Positions 25,309-35,140 of a stretch of DNA of 64,000 nt are shown here, piece after piece. Positions within the stretch are counted from its first letter, which is position 1, and each line of letters opens with the position of its first letter. Under the pieces are notes generated by a model, which was given only the letters and a program-made list of their open reading frames with translations, made no database searches and was not told the DNA's origin. The position numbers and the translations under genes were made by a program. Origin of the DNA: Candidatus Thorarchaeota archaeon (GTDB taxonomy: Archaea; Asgardarchaeota; Thorarchaeia; Thorarchaeales; Thorarchaeaceae); the NCBI GenBank assembly GCA_008080745.1, contig SHMX01000006.1, forward strand, positions 62,001 through 126,000, read 5' to 3'.

Positions 25309-28300
25309 TTGACTGATTTACACCCGATACAAATTGTGGAATATTCTGATGATTTAGCCAAAAAAGTTGCTAATATGTGGAACACCTGGGATGAGCTTTG
25401 GATAGGCGGATTCACTCAGGGAGTACCATACACCGAAGAACGTGTACAGGAACAAATGGCAACAATGCAGAGAATTTCTCAACTCATAGCGATTGATGAT
25501 GAAACAGGAGAAGCTATTGGGTCTTGCTCGGTACTGCAACACTGGCAAGATGACGAAGCTGCATATGTTGGATTGTTAGGAGTGTCACCTTCTGCACTTA
25601 ATAAGAAGGTAGGAAAACGTCTACTTCTTCGTGCTGTACAGATTGCTATTGAGAGAGGTTACACACGAATTGATCTGCATACATGGGCAGGGAACCTCAG
25701 GGCTCTCCCGCTTTACAAGAAAATTGGTCTCATGTGGGATCCAGAAGGTAATGGTGTTTCTATGCAGGACTATATTCCAGGAATTCTAAAGCATCAGCTA
25801 ACAGCTCCGTTTTTCATCGGAAAAGAAGAGTCTGCATGGTATGATCTACAAAAGAGAGAGATTTCTCAAGCTCCCGACGATATGTCTGAGAATAATATGG
25901 CAGTATTCAAATATAGATTTGAAGATGAAGAGAACTTTATTGACGTAATAGTTGATAGAATAGGGAGGGGGATAACTGGTTTATCACGAGAGTTAGATGG
26001 AGAATCTCTTAGTGTTCAGGCATACCCATCCCATCAAGACATCATCTGTGGGATTCCAGCAAAATATACTATTGAGATACAAAATGGTATGAAAATGAAT
26101 CTTGACCTTACAGTCACGCTTGATGCCTTTGAAGGCATTGTATTAGATGACCTGACAACTGAAACTATTATCAAAACAGGTACCACTTTCAAATGGGAAG
26201 TTCCATTCACAGTGGACTCAAGTGCGCCCTTACACAGAATAGACCACAAGAGTCCATCAATAACAGCATCCATTAATTTAGGTGGAGTAAGCTCAAAACT
26301 AGTAACTGGACTAAGGATAAATTCGATTGCGGACATTTCTACAGAATGGGGTGACTGTAAGCTAGCTCCAGGCGGAACAGCTGAATTACCAATTAACATC
26401 AGAAATCAATACAAAGCATTTAGTGGTAAGTTAGTCTTAACTAGCGATACTGAACAGATATCAGTAATTCCCTCGACTAGCGAAATCGAATTAGATTCGA
26501 AATCTTTTGGAGGACTAGTTGCAGAAATCAGTGCGAAACGAGATACTGATACCAAATCGTATAACATTTGGGCATATTTTGATGTTGAAACAGAAAGTTT
26601 CGATGGTGAACCAATCAAACTTCGGACAAGGAAATTCAAAATACCGATTTACTGCATTGGTGATGGGATAGCGAGAGTAGGAGAGATTGAGAAGGAACGG
26701 TTGGTTCGCGTTGTTTCTGAAACATTTCATGCAACTGCAAATCGTGAAGGGGGAAGATGCACCTTTGTAACACCTCAAGGAGCACGTAGGGCAAATCCCT
26801 CAGTTGATTTTCGTGTAGGACCACCATTTGGTATCGATCCATTTAGATTCGCTGAAAGAGAGATTAAAACTACCTACAAGACAGATTCAACTACTCTCTC
26901 AATTAGCGCAAAACATCCAGGGAGACCTCTATTACTTGAAACGGAAATTGTTTTTCCTAAAGGAAATGAAATAATCCGTGCAGATTTTTGGGTCACCAAT
27001 ACAAGTGAAGAACCGCACACATTTCAAGCTCGCATGTATGGACCGGATGGAGGAATCTCACTTGGTTCAATTGGTACGATGTTTATCCCTTTGAAGTCGG
27101 GCCTCATTGAGGGACCAATAACAAGCTCATTCACAACAAATCAAGCGCTTCCCACAAATCCAAATGAGTGGGCGGAAGATTGGGTAGCTCAATATGATGG
27201 AAGAGGAGTTACTGGTCAATTCTGGAGTTCGAAAGGAACAAAAAAGGTTCAGATTGTTTTTGGTCGTATAGGTAAATTGGAGTATGAGGATATTACTCTA
27301 CAACCTAGTGAAAAGCGAAGGATAAGCCAAATCTGGAATGTGCTATCTGCTGAACATTGGACTGATATTCATCAAGCTTGGAAGAGGACAATCAAAGGAC
27401 AATACGAACTCCCATACGAAGTTGAAGACCCCGAAGATTCCAAATATATTCTCGAATTGAAAGCAGAAACCGTAGTAACTCGTCCAAAACAGACAGTCAA
27501 GGTAGATGTAACTTTTTCCAATCATAGCAATGTAGTTATTCCAGGCGATTTAGTGATTTGGGCTCCTGACGGGTATAAAATGACGTCAGTATCAATTGAT
27601 TCTGCTGAGATAACAGATGGCAAATGCACAATACAAGACTTCATTCCAGAAGGAAATCAAGACCTTACCATCATGCTAGAACCAACCAAAGATCTACCAA
27701 ATGGATTCTGCTTGTCAGAAGGTAAGATGTTATACAAATCAGTCAGTGAAACCCACGGAGTATATCAAATCATACAACTCGGTATGAGTAACGCTTCAGT
27801 GGAGATTGCAAAAAGTACAGAGAGTAACAGGGAAGTTTACACAATTGATAATGGTCTTATATCTTTCAAGGTGTCACCTGATTTTGGTGGATGCATGACT
27901 TCTCTGAAAAACAGTAATTCCACCGAACTACTAGTATCAGCATTCCCTGAGGCAAGTCCAAAAATTTTTCTTGAGAATTATTTCGGAGGAGTTCAACCTG
28001 TATTCTGGACAGACCATCCAGATGATGGTCTAGTAAAAGCAAAGACAAATCTAGAGGATATGGAAATTCAAGTCACTGAGATTAGCGATTTATGGAAAGG
28101 AGTAGAACTATCTTGGACTGCAGAAGTTCAGAAATTCCTACGAGGATTAGATTTCAAAATACAATATCTCACTGCTCCCGGATGTCCAATGATTATTATC
28201 TCATCCACAATTAACAATGACACTTCAGCACCCTTCACACTAAGCCCCTCTTTTTTCATTGATAATGCATTCAATGGAGACCTATCCAATATGGTTATTG

Positions 28301-28617
28301 AATCAGTCTTCGGTCATAAGAGAAGTACATCTAGAGTAGGAGATATTCCGATTTCATACATATCTGAAAATAATATCATATGGACCCGAAAGGAAGATTC
28401 TCAAAAGACTCCTGAGGGATTAGGACTGATGATTCCATACGAGCAAAAGAAGGGTCTGTTTATTGGTATTCAAGGATTGGTCCTGACTGGTTTCACTGAA
28501 CGAAAAATATACCTTAAGCCAGGAGAGAAGAAGAATATCATCTTTGCGCTTCTTGTAGATCCGCCTAGTCTAGAGTTAATGGAGAAACTGAGAGGTCTTA
28601 TTTTAGGCCTGCTTTAG
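25309..28617 (+). CDS. Giant GNAT acetyltransferase fused to beta-sandwich and mutarotase-like domains
   Basis: 1102 residues, no signal peptide. Residues 1-160 are a GNAT domain (YVGLLGVSPSALNKKVGKRL, then IDLHTWAGNLRALPLYKKIG). Residues about 220-480 look like two Ig-like beta-sandwich domains, 480-720 like a further beta domain, 720-820 like a NEW3/CARDB-type domain (KVDVTFSNHSNVVIPGDL), and 840-1100 like a galactose-mutarotase-type super-sandwich (YTIDNGLISFKVSPDFGGCM). The start is TTG 25309; a three-codon ATG minigene (25305) overlaps it behind GAGG. I know no family with this order; a carbohydrate- or glycan-directed role is inference from the C-terminal fold. Confidence 0.68.
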   Translation: MTDLHPIQIVEYSDDLAKKVANMWNTWDELWIGGFTQGVPYTEERVQEQMATMQRISQLIAIDDETGEAIGSCSVLQHWQDDEAAYVGLLGVSPSALNKKVGKRLLLRAVQIAIERGYTRIDLHTWAGNLRALPLYKKIGLMWDPEGNGVSMQDYIPGILKHQLTAPFFIGKEESAWYDLQKREISQAPDDMSENNMAVFKYRFEDEENFIDVIVDRIGRGITGLSRELDGESLSVQAYPSHQDIICGIPAKYTIEIQNGMKMNLDLTVTLDAFEGIVLDDLTTETIIKTGTTFKWEVPFTVDSSAPLHRIDHKSPSITASINLGGVSSKLVTGLRINSIADISTEWGDCKLAPGGTAELPINIRNQYKAFSGKLVLTSDTEQISVIPSTSEIELDSKSFGGLVAEISAKRDTDTKSYNIWAYFDVETESFDGEPIKLRTRKFKIPIYCIGDGIARVGEIEKERLVRVVSETFHATANREGGRCTFVTPQGARRANPSVDFRVGPPFGIDPFRFAEREIKTTYKTDSTTLSISAKHPGRPLLLETEIVFPKGNEIIRADFWVTNTSEEPHTFQARMYGPDGGISLGSIGTMFIPLKSGLIEGPITSSFTTNQALPTNPNEWAEDWVAQYDGRGVTGQFWSSKGTKKVQIVFGRIGKLEYEDITLQPSEKRRISQIWNVLSAEHWTDIHQAWKRTIKGQYELPYEVEDPEDSKYILELKAETVVTRPKQTVKVDVTFSNHSNVVIPGDLVIWAPDGYKMTSVSIDSAEITDGKCTIQDFIPEGNQDLTIMLEPTKDLPNGFCLSEGKMLYKSVSETHGVYQIIQLGMSNASVEIAKSTESNREVYTIDNGLISFKVSPDFGGCMTSLKNSNSTELLVSAFPEASPKIFLENYFGGVQPVFWTDHPDDGLVKAKTNLEDMEIQVTEISDLWKGVELSWTAEVQKFLRGLDFKIQYLTAPGCPMIIISSTINNDTSAPFTLSPSFFIDNAFNGDLSNMVIESVFGHKRSTSRVGDIPISYISENNIIWTRKEDSQKTPEGLGLMIPYEQKKGLFIGIQGLVLTGFTERKIYLKPGEKKNIIFALLVDPPSLELMEKLRGLILGLL

Positions 28618-28624
28618 ACTATAA

Positions 28625-28658
28625 GGACCGGGCTTGATTCACCCGGTCCACCATTTTT
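28625..28658 (+). terminator. Strong hairpin terminator between convergent genes
   Basis: GGACCGGG (28625-28632) pairs perfectly with CCCGGTCC (28642-28649), followed by five Ts at 28654-28658. It lies 8 nt after the stop of the giant GNAT gene and abuts the end of the convergent SDR gene. Confidence 0.65.
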
Positions 28659-29652
28659 ATCTCGGTTTTATGTGACCGCCCCATTCAACCATATCTTCTA
28701 TGGTTTCTTTGCGATCCCATTTTGACTCGAATCCAAGTTCTTCTTTGATTTTTGTATCATCGACAATATAATTAGAACCTAACATTTTTACTCGAAATGA
28801 AGTGATTAGTGGTGGTTCTGGTCTGAGAAAGGCTCTGTATAGCCCTCCAACTAATGCGCCTAGTCCTACAGCTACCTTGTACGGAATACTTCGGAAATCC
28901 TTCGCAACCCCCAGCTCATCAGCCACCATTTCAGCAAATTCCCGCATCTCGGTTGTAAATGAAACCACATTGTACGCGTTTCCATTTGCTATATCCATCT
29001 TTTCTGCTGCTAATACTAGCGCTCTGGCAACATCCTCTCCATGTACAATACTTTGTTTATTCTTTCCTCCACTAAATACGGTATAATCTCCGGATTTCAT
29101 TAATTTGAGAATATTAGGACCAGTGTACATATCACCGTAACCAAGTACTATGGGAGGTCTAATTGCTGTAGCATTGAAATTGTGTTCTTCTGAATACTTC
29201 CAGACAATTCTTTCAGCTTCCAATTTCGATTTCTGATAGGCATTAGCAGGTTTGTAAGGAAAATCTTCATGCATTGGTTCTTCTGAATTTGGAAAGCCGT
29301 ATAATGCTGTAGAAGAAGTGTAGATCAGATTGGAGATGCCTTTCTCAACAAGAACATCCAGAACATTTCTTGTACCCTCGACATTTACCGGCCAGAAATG
29401 CTGTTTGCCGCCCCAGTCAGACATAATTGCTGCGTTATGGAAAAACCATTCAATATCATTGGGGATTGCATCACGTAGACTACCAGTATCTGTTATATCA
29501 CCAATAACAGTAGATACCTCAACATCATCCAGTAAAGACATGTTCGAGGTTTTTCTTACAAGAACAATCACATCATGTCCTTTTTGAATCAGAGTTCGAA
29601 CAATGTGGTTACCAATAAAACCCGTTCCACCAGTTACAAAGCATCGAGTCAT
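28657..29652 (-). CDS. Extended SDR (NAD-dependent epimerase/dehydratase family)
   Basis: 331 residues from ATG 29652 (MTRCFVTGG); an upstream extension of the frame to 29868 has poor composition and is rejected. The nucleotide-binding motif is TGGTGFIG (residues 7-14). The catalytic Tyr-Lys pair is in NAYQKSKLEAE with Ser/Thr in YTSSTALYG, as in 3beta-HSD and dihydroflavonol-reductase-like SDRs. A hydrophobic segment near GLGALVGGLYRAFL could sit at a membrane. Substrate candidates include isoprenoid, sugar-nucleotide or sterol-like alcohols; none can be chosen. It ends in a convergent hairpin shared with the giant GNAT gene. Confidence 0.82.
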   Translation of the reverse strand: MTRCFVTGGTGFIGNHIVRTLIQKGHDVIVLVRKTSNMSLLDDVEVSTVIGDITDTGSLRDAIPNDIEWFFHNAAIMSDWGGKQHFWPVNVEGTRNVLDVLVEKGISNLIYTSSTALYGFPNSEEPMHEDFPYKPANAYQKSKLEAERIVWKYSEEHNFNATAIRPPIVLGYGDMYTGPNILKLMKSGDYTVFSGGKNKQSIVHGEDVARALVLAAEKMDIANGNAYNVVSFTTEMREFAEMVADELGVAKDFRSIPYKVAVGLGALVGGLYRAFLRPEPPLITSFRVKMLGSNYIVDDTKIKEELGFESKWDRKETIEDMVEWGGHIKPR

Positions 29653-29782
29653 CCTTACATCAAATATCTTGATGATATTCTGCTGTTTTAATCTTCCGAA
29701 GAATCTTGATTGTGTGTTTCTATGAACAAAAGATACTATTAAGAAGTGAAAAATTAGTATGTAAGAACTGGAGTTTAGGAGA

Positions 29783-30451
29783 TTGAAGAAAGTAATCTTA
29801 CTCTTCATCTGCATATTGATGATTTCAGATACGACTAACATAGTAGATGTAAAAAAATCAATGCTCACTCCAGAATCAAGCGTGTTACACTCACAAACGG
29901 AAGAAGGGTTTCAACTTCATAATCCAATCAACATTCATTCGGATCAAGAACTAGCAGAGGCCGGATACCCAGGAGAGGGAACTAAAGAATCACCATATAT
30001 CATTGAAGAGTTTAAAATCAATAGCGATGAAACGTGTATTTCCATTGAGGAAACTCGTAAGCACCTTATCATAAGAAATTGCATTTTAGTATCTGAAAAT
30101 GAAATAGATATCACACCGATTATCAATTTCGTAGACGTTGAAAATGTCAATATTCTAAATTGTACATTTAAAGGTAAACTAGTTTATCTTGAAATCACTC
30201 GTAGTATGAATGGAGCTATTGAAAATTCATCAATGCTAGGGGAAACAAATTCCATTCAGATTCATCATTCATCTGTATATACTATATCAAACAACTTCTA
30301 TCCAGAAACTAGTGCTGGAATAATCAACCTATATGATTCAGATAACATAGAAATTAGGGATCATTATGAAAATGGTCCAACATATATATCTGGTTCTGAT
30401 TCAAGTTATTGCACTATTAGAAATAACATTCTTTTCAAAAAGGATGTTTAA
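29783..30451 (+). CDS. Short secreted beta-helix protein
   Basis: 222 residues, TTG start at 29783 giving MKKVILLFICILMISD, a signal peptide. The motif NIHSDQELAEAGYPGEGTKE followed by PYIIEEF is the N-terminal cap module seen in the other beta-helix proteins of this window. About five helical coils follow (LIIRNC, VNILNCTF, MNGAIENS, CTIRNN). There is no C-terminal membrane anchor or stalk, so it is either a released short form or the remnant of a longer gene; the frame ends cleanly and I see no continuation after the stop. Confidence 0.62.
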   Translation: MKKVILLFICILMISDTTNIVDVKKSMLTPESSVLHSQTEEGFQLHNPINIHSDQELAEAGYPGEGTKESPYIIEEFKINSDETCISIEETRKHLIIRNCILVSENEIDITPIINFVDVENVNILNCTFKGKLVYLEITRSMNGAIENSSMLGETNSIQIHHSSVYTISNNFYPETSAGIINLYDSDNIEIRDHYENGPTYISGSDSSYCTIRNNILFKKDV

Positions 30452-30707
30452 TAATTATTCATTTCTACAGTATAGAAACGTGATAATGCTGCTATTATCC
30501 TGTTTTCCTCTAGATATGCTCTACCAGCTCTAAGTATTTCTTCCATATTATTTGATCCGAGTTTTGAGCAATATCGAGTATAGCATTTAATATGATATGA
30601 AATTCAGCTTCTGTATTTGCCAACCTTTCAATAGTAATATTGGTAATCTCATCATCTCTCGAAATTGACCGTGGTCTTGATGATGAGGAATATACTCGGG
30701 TAGGAGG

Positions 30708-33589
30708 TTAGTAATGTACTAGTTTATCAGGTTTGAAATGCTCCCCACAATTTGGACAATTAACTTTTCCAAACATATCCTGTTGTGAAACATGATATGC
30801 TGAAGTTGTCCAACATTTTGGGCATATGACACCACCAGGTTTTTCTAATGATTTCTTAGGACCTGTACATAATACATTGAGATAGATTATGATTCCAATT
30901 ATTGCAATAATTAAGCCAATAATTCCACTTAGAAAGATTCCAATCAAAACACCAACTGTAATAACTCCTCTTGCTGCATCTATGTTTTCACTTTCTTTCC
31001 TTGATGAGAACTCTTGTGTAGGAGTATATTGGGGTATCTTACGGGGTCTATCTTCTACCATTTTACTCGGAAACTCTTGAGTTCTAGGTACAGCTTTTCG
31101 AGTAACAGGTTTTGATTCTTTAGGACGGGAGTATCTTCTAATAATTGTATCAACCTGTTGTTCATCAAGATTAGAATCAGATTTTAGACTCGATAATGTT
31201 CTTTCTCTATCTTCCTGTAAACTTTTCCTGAAATCTGAAATCCATTTACTACTAATAATCAAATCAGCTGACACAATTATTTGAATCTCATCAAATCGTT
31301 TGTATTGAAGTGCCCTAACTAAATCGTCAAGAGGTATCTCTAACCTTTCAGCCTCATCAGAAAGAAAAATGATATTGAGATTTTGAGCACGTTGGATTAT
31401 TTCCTGAAATTTTTTATCAACAGTTCTAATTGTATCATCTTCCGTTTTTAATATTGTCAATCTACTTGAAGCAAGAAGTTCTGTAAGAATATGACTTGGA
31501 AGATGAAAAACTTGTTCTAATTCACTCATAGTAGTATATTCTTGAGAAAGAAGGTACTCACTGACCTTATCAACTAGAATTTTTCTTCTGTAGCACTGGT
31601 AATCATCTGTGAAGATAAGGTCTGGCTCAGAGCCATCAGCTATTTGTTTAATTTTGTCGGAAGATACTCCACTTAATTTTGATAGTTTTTGTATGTCGAG
31701 ATGTCCATTTTCATTCAAAGAAGTTCCAATTTTTTCACTAAGCCATAGAAATGAAACAGCAAATTCACCATCTTGTGAAAGAATGACAATCGGTGAATCT
31801 TCCACAATTTTTCGAGTCTCTTGATCTGATTTTCCAAGAATCATCCTCAAATCAATTATCGAAACAATGTCGTTATCCTCCATTGCTTTTTCTAACGTGG
31901 ATTTTATCTTCCTTCGAGATAGAACCATTACAGCTCCAATCACTCCAATTAGCATCACTGCGGAAACACCACCGTAGATTGATACTGTCAAAACAGCTAA
32001 TCCGTTATCACGCTCAATTGTGATGGAAACGGTGTCTGAAAATTCTCTACCAAGTATATCGATAACGACTATTCTATATTCATAGATTCCAGGTGTATAA
32101 TCATTAATCTCAACAACTACATCATTGTTCCAATTCGTTCTCTTGTCAATTAGCTCATCATTCCTGAAAACCTCATAGGAAAAAGGATAATTGGAATTAA
32201 TAGTCCATTTAATGGTTTGATTTGTTGCGGTATCAAGAATTGTAGAATTGGATGCTGAAAATATGGAGAGACTACCAGTATAGACAAAAATCTCCACAGT
32301 CGAACTCCAATCACTCTTAAAGGTCAAGTCATCAACTGAACGAATCCGAACATAATACGTCCCATCTGCTAATTCTGTAAAAGTGTGATTCGTGCACGAG
32401 GTAGTGATTGAAGTTGAGTCGATAAAGTCATCTTCTTCATCAAATTCAAGCTGATATTCAATTACCGAACCATCTGGGTCTGAACATTCCAACCAAGTAA
32501 TTACAACATCCCTAGTTGAGCTCCGAATATAATCCGATGAAGGGACGGGAACCTCAGGTAAATCATTCTCTGGAAGGGCAACTACAAAAGAAGAAGTAAC
32601 ACTCCAAGAACTTGAGATGCATATTCATTTGTGGATTTTATCCGAGTATAATAGGTTCCATTTGTAAGACCGCTAACTTCAATTGAAGTGTTTTCTACAG
32701 TATAAGAAGTAGGATCAGGAAATGAATCAGTTGTGTCTATGTGGATTGTATAAAAATCAATTGCGGCATCAACACACGTAGATTCATTCCATTCTATTAG
32801 CATGGTAGGTGTAACTACAGGGTCGGGGAGGCTTGTGAAATGAGGTGTTGTAGGAGTGGCTGATGTGACGTTCCACTCAAATGATTGAACGTGATCAGCA
32901 CCATAATTTGTACCATCATTCTCCATTGGTGACAAATCAGGACATGTGTCTCCATCCAGAGAATCAAAAGAGAGATGTAAAACAAGACCATCAGTAGCCG
33001 GATCAGAATTATCCATTGTCGACTCTATCTCTTCTTGTGTTAGTACTCGATTATAGATTCTTACTTCATCGATATACCCATAAAATTAGTCACCTGAATA
33101 AGTACTATGGGGTTTATTTCCAATACATAGAATCACATCAGAAGTCATGAAATCTCCCGGTGTTGATGCGGATACCTGAAGTTCACCATTGTAAAATATC
33201 TCAGTATCAGTACGATCGAAAGTCCCCACAACATGGACCCACTCATTTGCAGGAGGTAGTGGGGTTTCAGCATGCCCATTTGTCGAGGCACCAAATTCCA
33301 TATTGCCTTCATCAATGAACCGATAGGATTTTTCTAGTATCCGTCGATTTCCAGCCCAATCAGTAGCTTTGATCCAGGCCATTGCAGTTATCTCTTCAGT
33401 TGGGTTTAATGATGAATCGTCTTGAACCACAACCTCATCTGAACCATCAAAGTACAACGCCATATTCGTTTCTTGACTAGTATTGAAATCTTTGATGAAT
33501 TGCTTTTCTCCAAATGATTGCTGATGCATTATTGGAAAAATCGAACTCATTACAAGTATTGTTATGACCAAAATCCTTCCTTTCATCAT
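30708..33589 (-). pseudogene. Broken LamG/FnIII membrane protein with UFL1-like cytosolic winged-helix repeats
   Basis: Three frames together read as one protein. 33589-33086 gives a signal peptide and a LamG domain ending ...YSGD before TAA (33086-33088). The same frame continues at once with FYGYIDEVRIYNRVLT, the normal next LamG strand, to 32582. A one-base shift near 32604-32615 (KSTNEYASQ, then SWSVTSS) leads into 32492-30708. The rest holds FnIII-like domains, a transmembrane helix, several winged-helix-like units (DIQKLSKLSGVSSDKIKQI; TMSELEQVFHLPSHILTELL), a second hydrophobic helix pair and a C-terminal zinc ribbon (CPKC ... CPNCGEHF). One nonsense and one frameshift suggest recent inactivation or assembly errors; reading is otherwise intact. 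Confidence 0.72.
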
Positions 33590-34049
33590 ATATCCCTGAA
33601 AATATCAAGGTAGAAGAAAAGGATAAGTTATGTCTTTGCTAAATATAACATATTGATAGAAAATCAATTACAAAAACATACCAAAGTTGGATAGATAGAA
33701 GTCATAGATTTCGCAAAGTTTCTAGAATCTGTTCCAATCACGAATGATATCAAATCATTTTCCTTTTGAATTCTTTTCAAAAGCAACAAGGAGTAATTTC
33801 TGATATTGTAATAGATTCAATTAGGTTTTCTTTAACTCCAATACATAATATAGAGCATCCTAAACCGCATATACAATAATTTGAGTTCTATAAACTCTTC
33901 TTTTACTCGGAGAAAAGAAAGAGGATAAAATACTTACTTTTTCCCATTAGATAATATCATGGTTATGAAACAAATGTAACCAATTATTGAATGATGAAGG
34001 ATAATTCCCATCATTCTTTCTTTAGAAAAATCTTGGTAGTGAAATTAAC
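33590..34049. promoter_or_regulatory. Divergent AT-rich intergenic region
   Basis: 460 nt between the broken LamG gene and the winged-helix cluster, facing both ways. It is strongly AT-rich with several TATA-like stretches, for example near 33840-33890 and 33925-33960. I see no open frame with coding character, no RNA-like GC-rich fold and no repeat array. Its length exceeds that of most gaps here and would suit regulation of both flanking units. Confidence 0.35.
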
Positions 34050-34427
34050 ATGACAGAAGATACTGTAGATGGCATACTTATGAACACAATTCTTCCAGTT
34101 CTAGAAGATGTAGATGACATAAGTAAGATTGAGGAAATAATAGAAACATGTAGCAAAGATGAGGTCAAAATTTTACGTTTCCTTTTTGAAATGTTTAGAA
34201 AAGACCAAAGAAGATTCCCAATAAACCAAGCGGGGTGGAGAAACAAATATAGAATCCATTTAGGAACGGATATCTCTCAGAAGAAAATTTACTCGGAAAA
34301 TGGACCAATCGAATCTTTGATGGAATTGAATCTGCTCGAAATTCGAGATTCTCCTAATAGATGGGGAGGCCAGAAATACAACTATCGTATTCATGTAACT
34401 AAAAATATGTTATCTTATTTTGAGTAG
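34050..34427 (+). CDS. Soluble winged-helix-like protein of the GWRNKY/WGGQKY family
   Basis: 125 residues without membrane segments. Residues 1-50 are acidic helices. The C-terminal 75 residues carry a domain found twice more in the neighbouring genes: AGWRNKYRIHLG (61-72), DISQKKIYSENGPI (74-87), a helix ESLMELNLLEI and WGGQKYNYRIH (105-115). Helix, turn, helix, beta-hairpin order with conserved Arg and Lys suggests a winged-helix DNA- or RNA-binding unit; this is a fold guess. It is the first gene of a plus-strand run of three. I know no described family with these motifs. Confidence 0.7.
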   Translation: MTEDTVDGILMNTILPVLEDVDDISKIEEIIETCSKDEVKILRFLFEMFRKDQRRFPINQAGWRNKYRIHLGTDISQKKIYSENGPIESLMELNLLEIRDSPNRWGGQKYNYRIHVTKNMLSYFE

Positions 34428-34498
34428 GTAGATCTGATTGAATAATATTCCAATTAACAAAAATCCTATTAGTCTTAGTTCAGAGTACAGTAATTGGT

Positions 34499-35101
34499 AT
34501 GGAACAAATTCGTCAAATTGGCAACTCAACTCTTTCCAAAGAGTATTATCCGAATCCAGAAAACAAGAGAACAGTGAATATCTTATTGGAAGTTTCCATG
34601 CCGATTATCATGTTCTCGATTCTTTCTCTCGGTATTTCAATCATAATGCTACTTTATGCAGTTCTTATGATGCGAGGTGTTTTCGGTGCAAAATCTCGGA
34701 GTGATGAAGCTTTGAACCGTGAGAAGATATTGATTCCGGATTCCATTGCAAGGGAAATCACTTCAGATAACATTTTGAAATTTCTAGGTTCTCTACTTAC
34801 AGAGGACGAGGTAAGAATAATAATTTCATTAGCTAAGGCGATTATCACTGATAGGGGAAATTCCATTGAAGAAAACAGAGCAGGTTTACGAAACAAATAC
34901 CAAATTAGCTCTGAATCAGGTGTAGCACAAAGATCGGTCTATGATAAAGGAGGTCCAATAGACCGTCTTGTTGAAGTAGGAATCATCACTAAGATTGAAG
35001 CTGAAAAGAAAACTGGAGGGCAGAAATACCTCTATTCTCTTAGCAAAGAGAGTTATATTATAGCTCCACTCATCGCAGTGCTTGAGAGTAATGAAGAGTA
35101 G
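34499..35101 (+). CDS. Membrane-tethered winged-helix-like protein of the same family
   Basis: 200 residues. A single transmembrane helix spans about residues 34-58. After a linker the shared domain follows: AGLRNKYQIS (128-137), GVAQRSVYDKGGPIDRL (141-157), GIITKI and TGGQKYLYSL (172-181). The topology puts the domain in the cytosol if the short N-terminus is outside. The gene starts 71 nt after the soluble homolog and its stop TAG touches the frame of the next gene, so all three plus-strand genes are probably one transcript. A membrane-tethered transcription-factor-like protein is a reasonable reading, unproven. Confidence 0.7.
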   Translation: MEQIRQIGNSTLSKEYYPNPENKRTVNILLEVSMPIIMFSILSLGISIIMLLYAVLMMRGVFGAKSRSDEALNREKILIPDSIAREITSDNILKFLGSLLTEDEVRIIISLAKAIITDRGNSIEENRAGLRNKYQISSESGVAQRSVYDKGGPIDRLVEVGIITKIEAEKKTGGQKYLYSLSKESYIIAPLIAVLESNEE

Positions 35102-35140
35102 ATGTCTTGGGAAAGCCCTTTATTATGTAGGAGGATTATC

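Noticed and set aside
28625-28658. The GGACCGGG inverted repeat as a transposon end
   Set aside because: It sits between two gene 3' ends with a T-run and behaves as a terminator; no partner copy is seen.
29653-29868. N-terminal extension of the SDR to 29868
   Set aside because: The extension is low-quality sequence, and the Rossmann motif begins six residues after ATG 29652 as is normal for SDRs.
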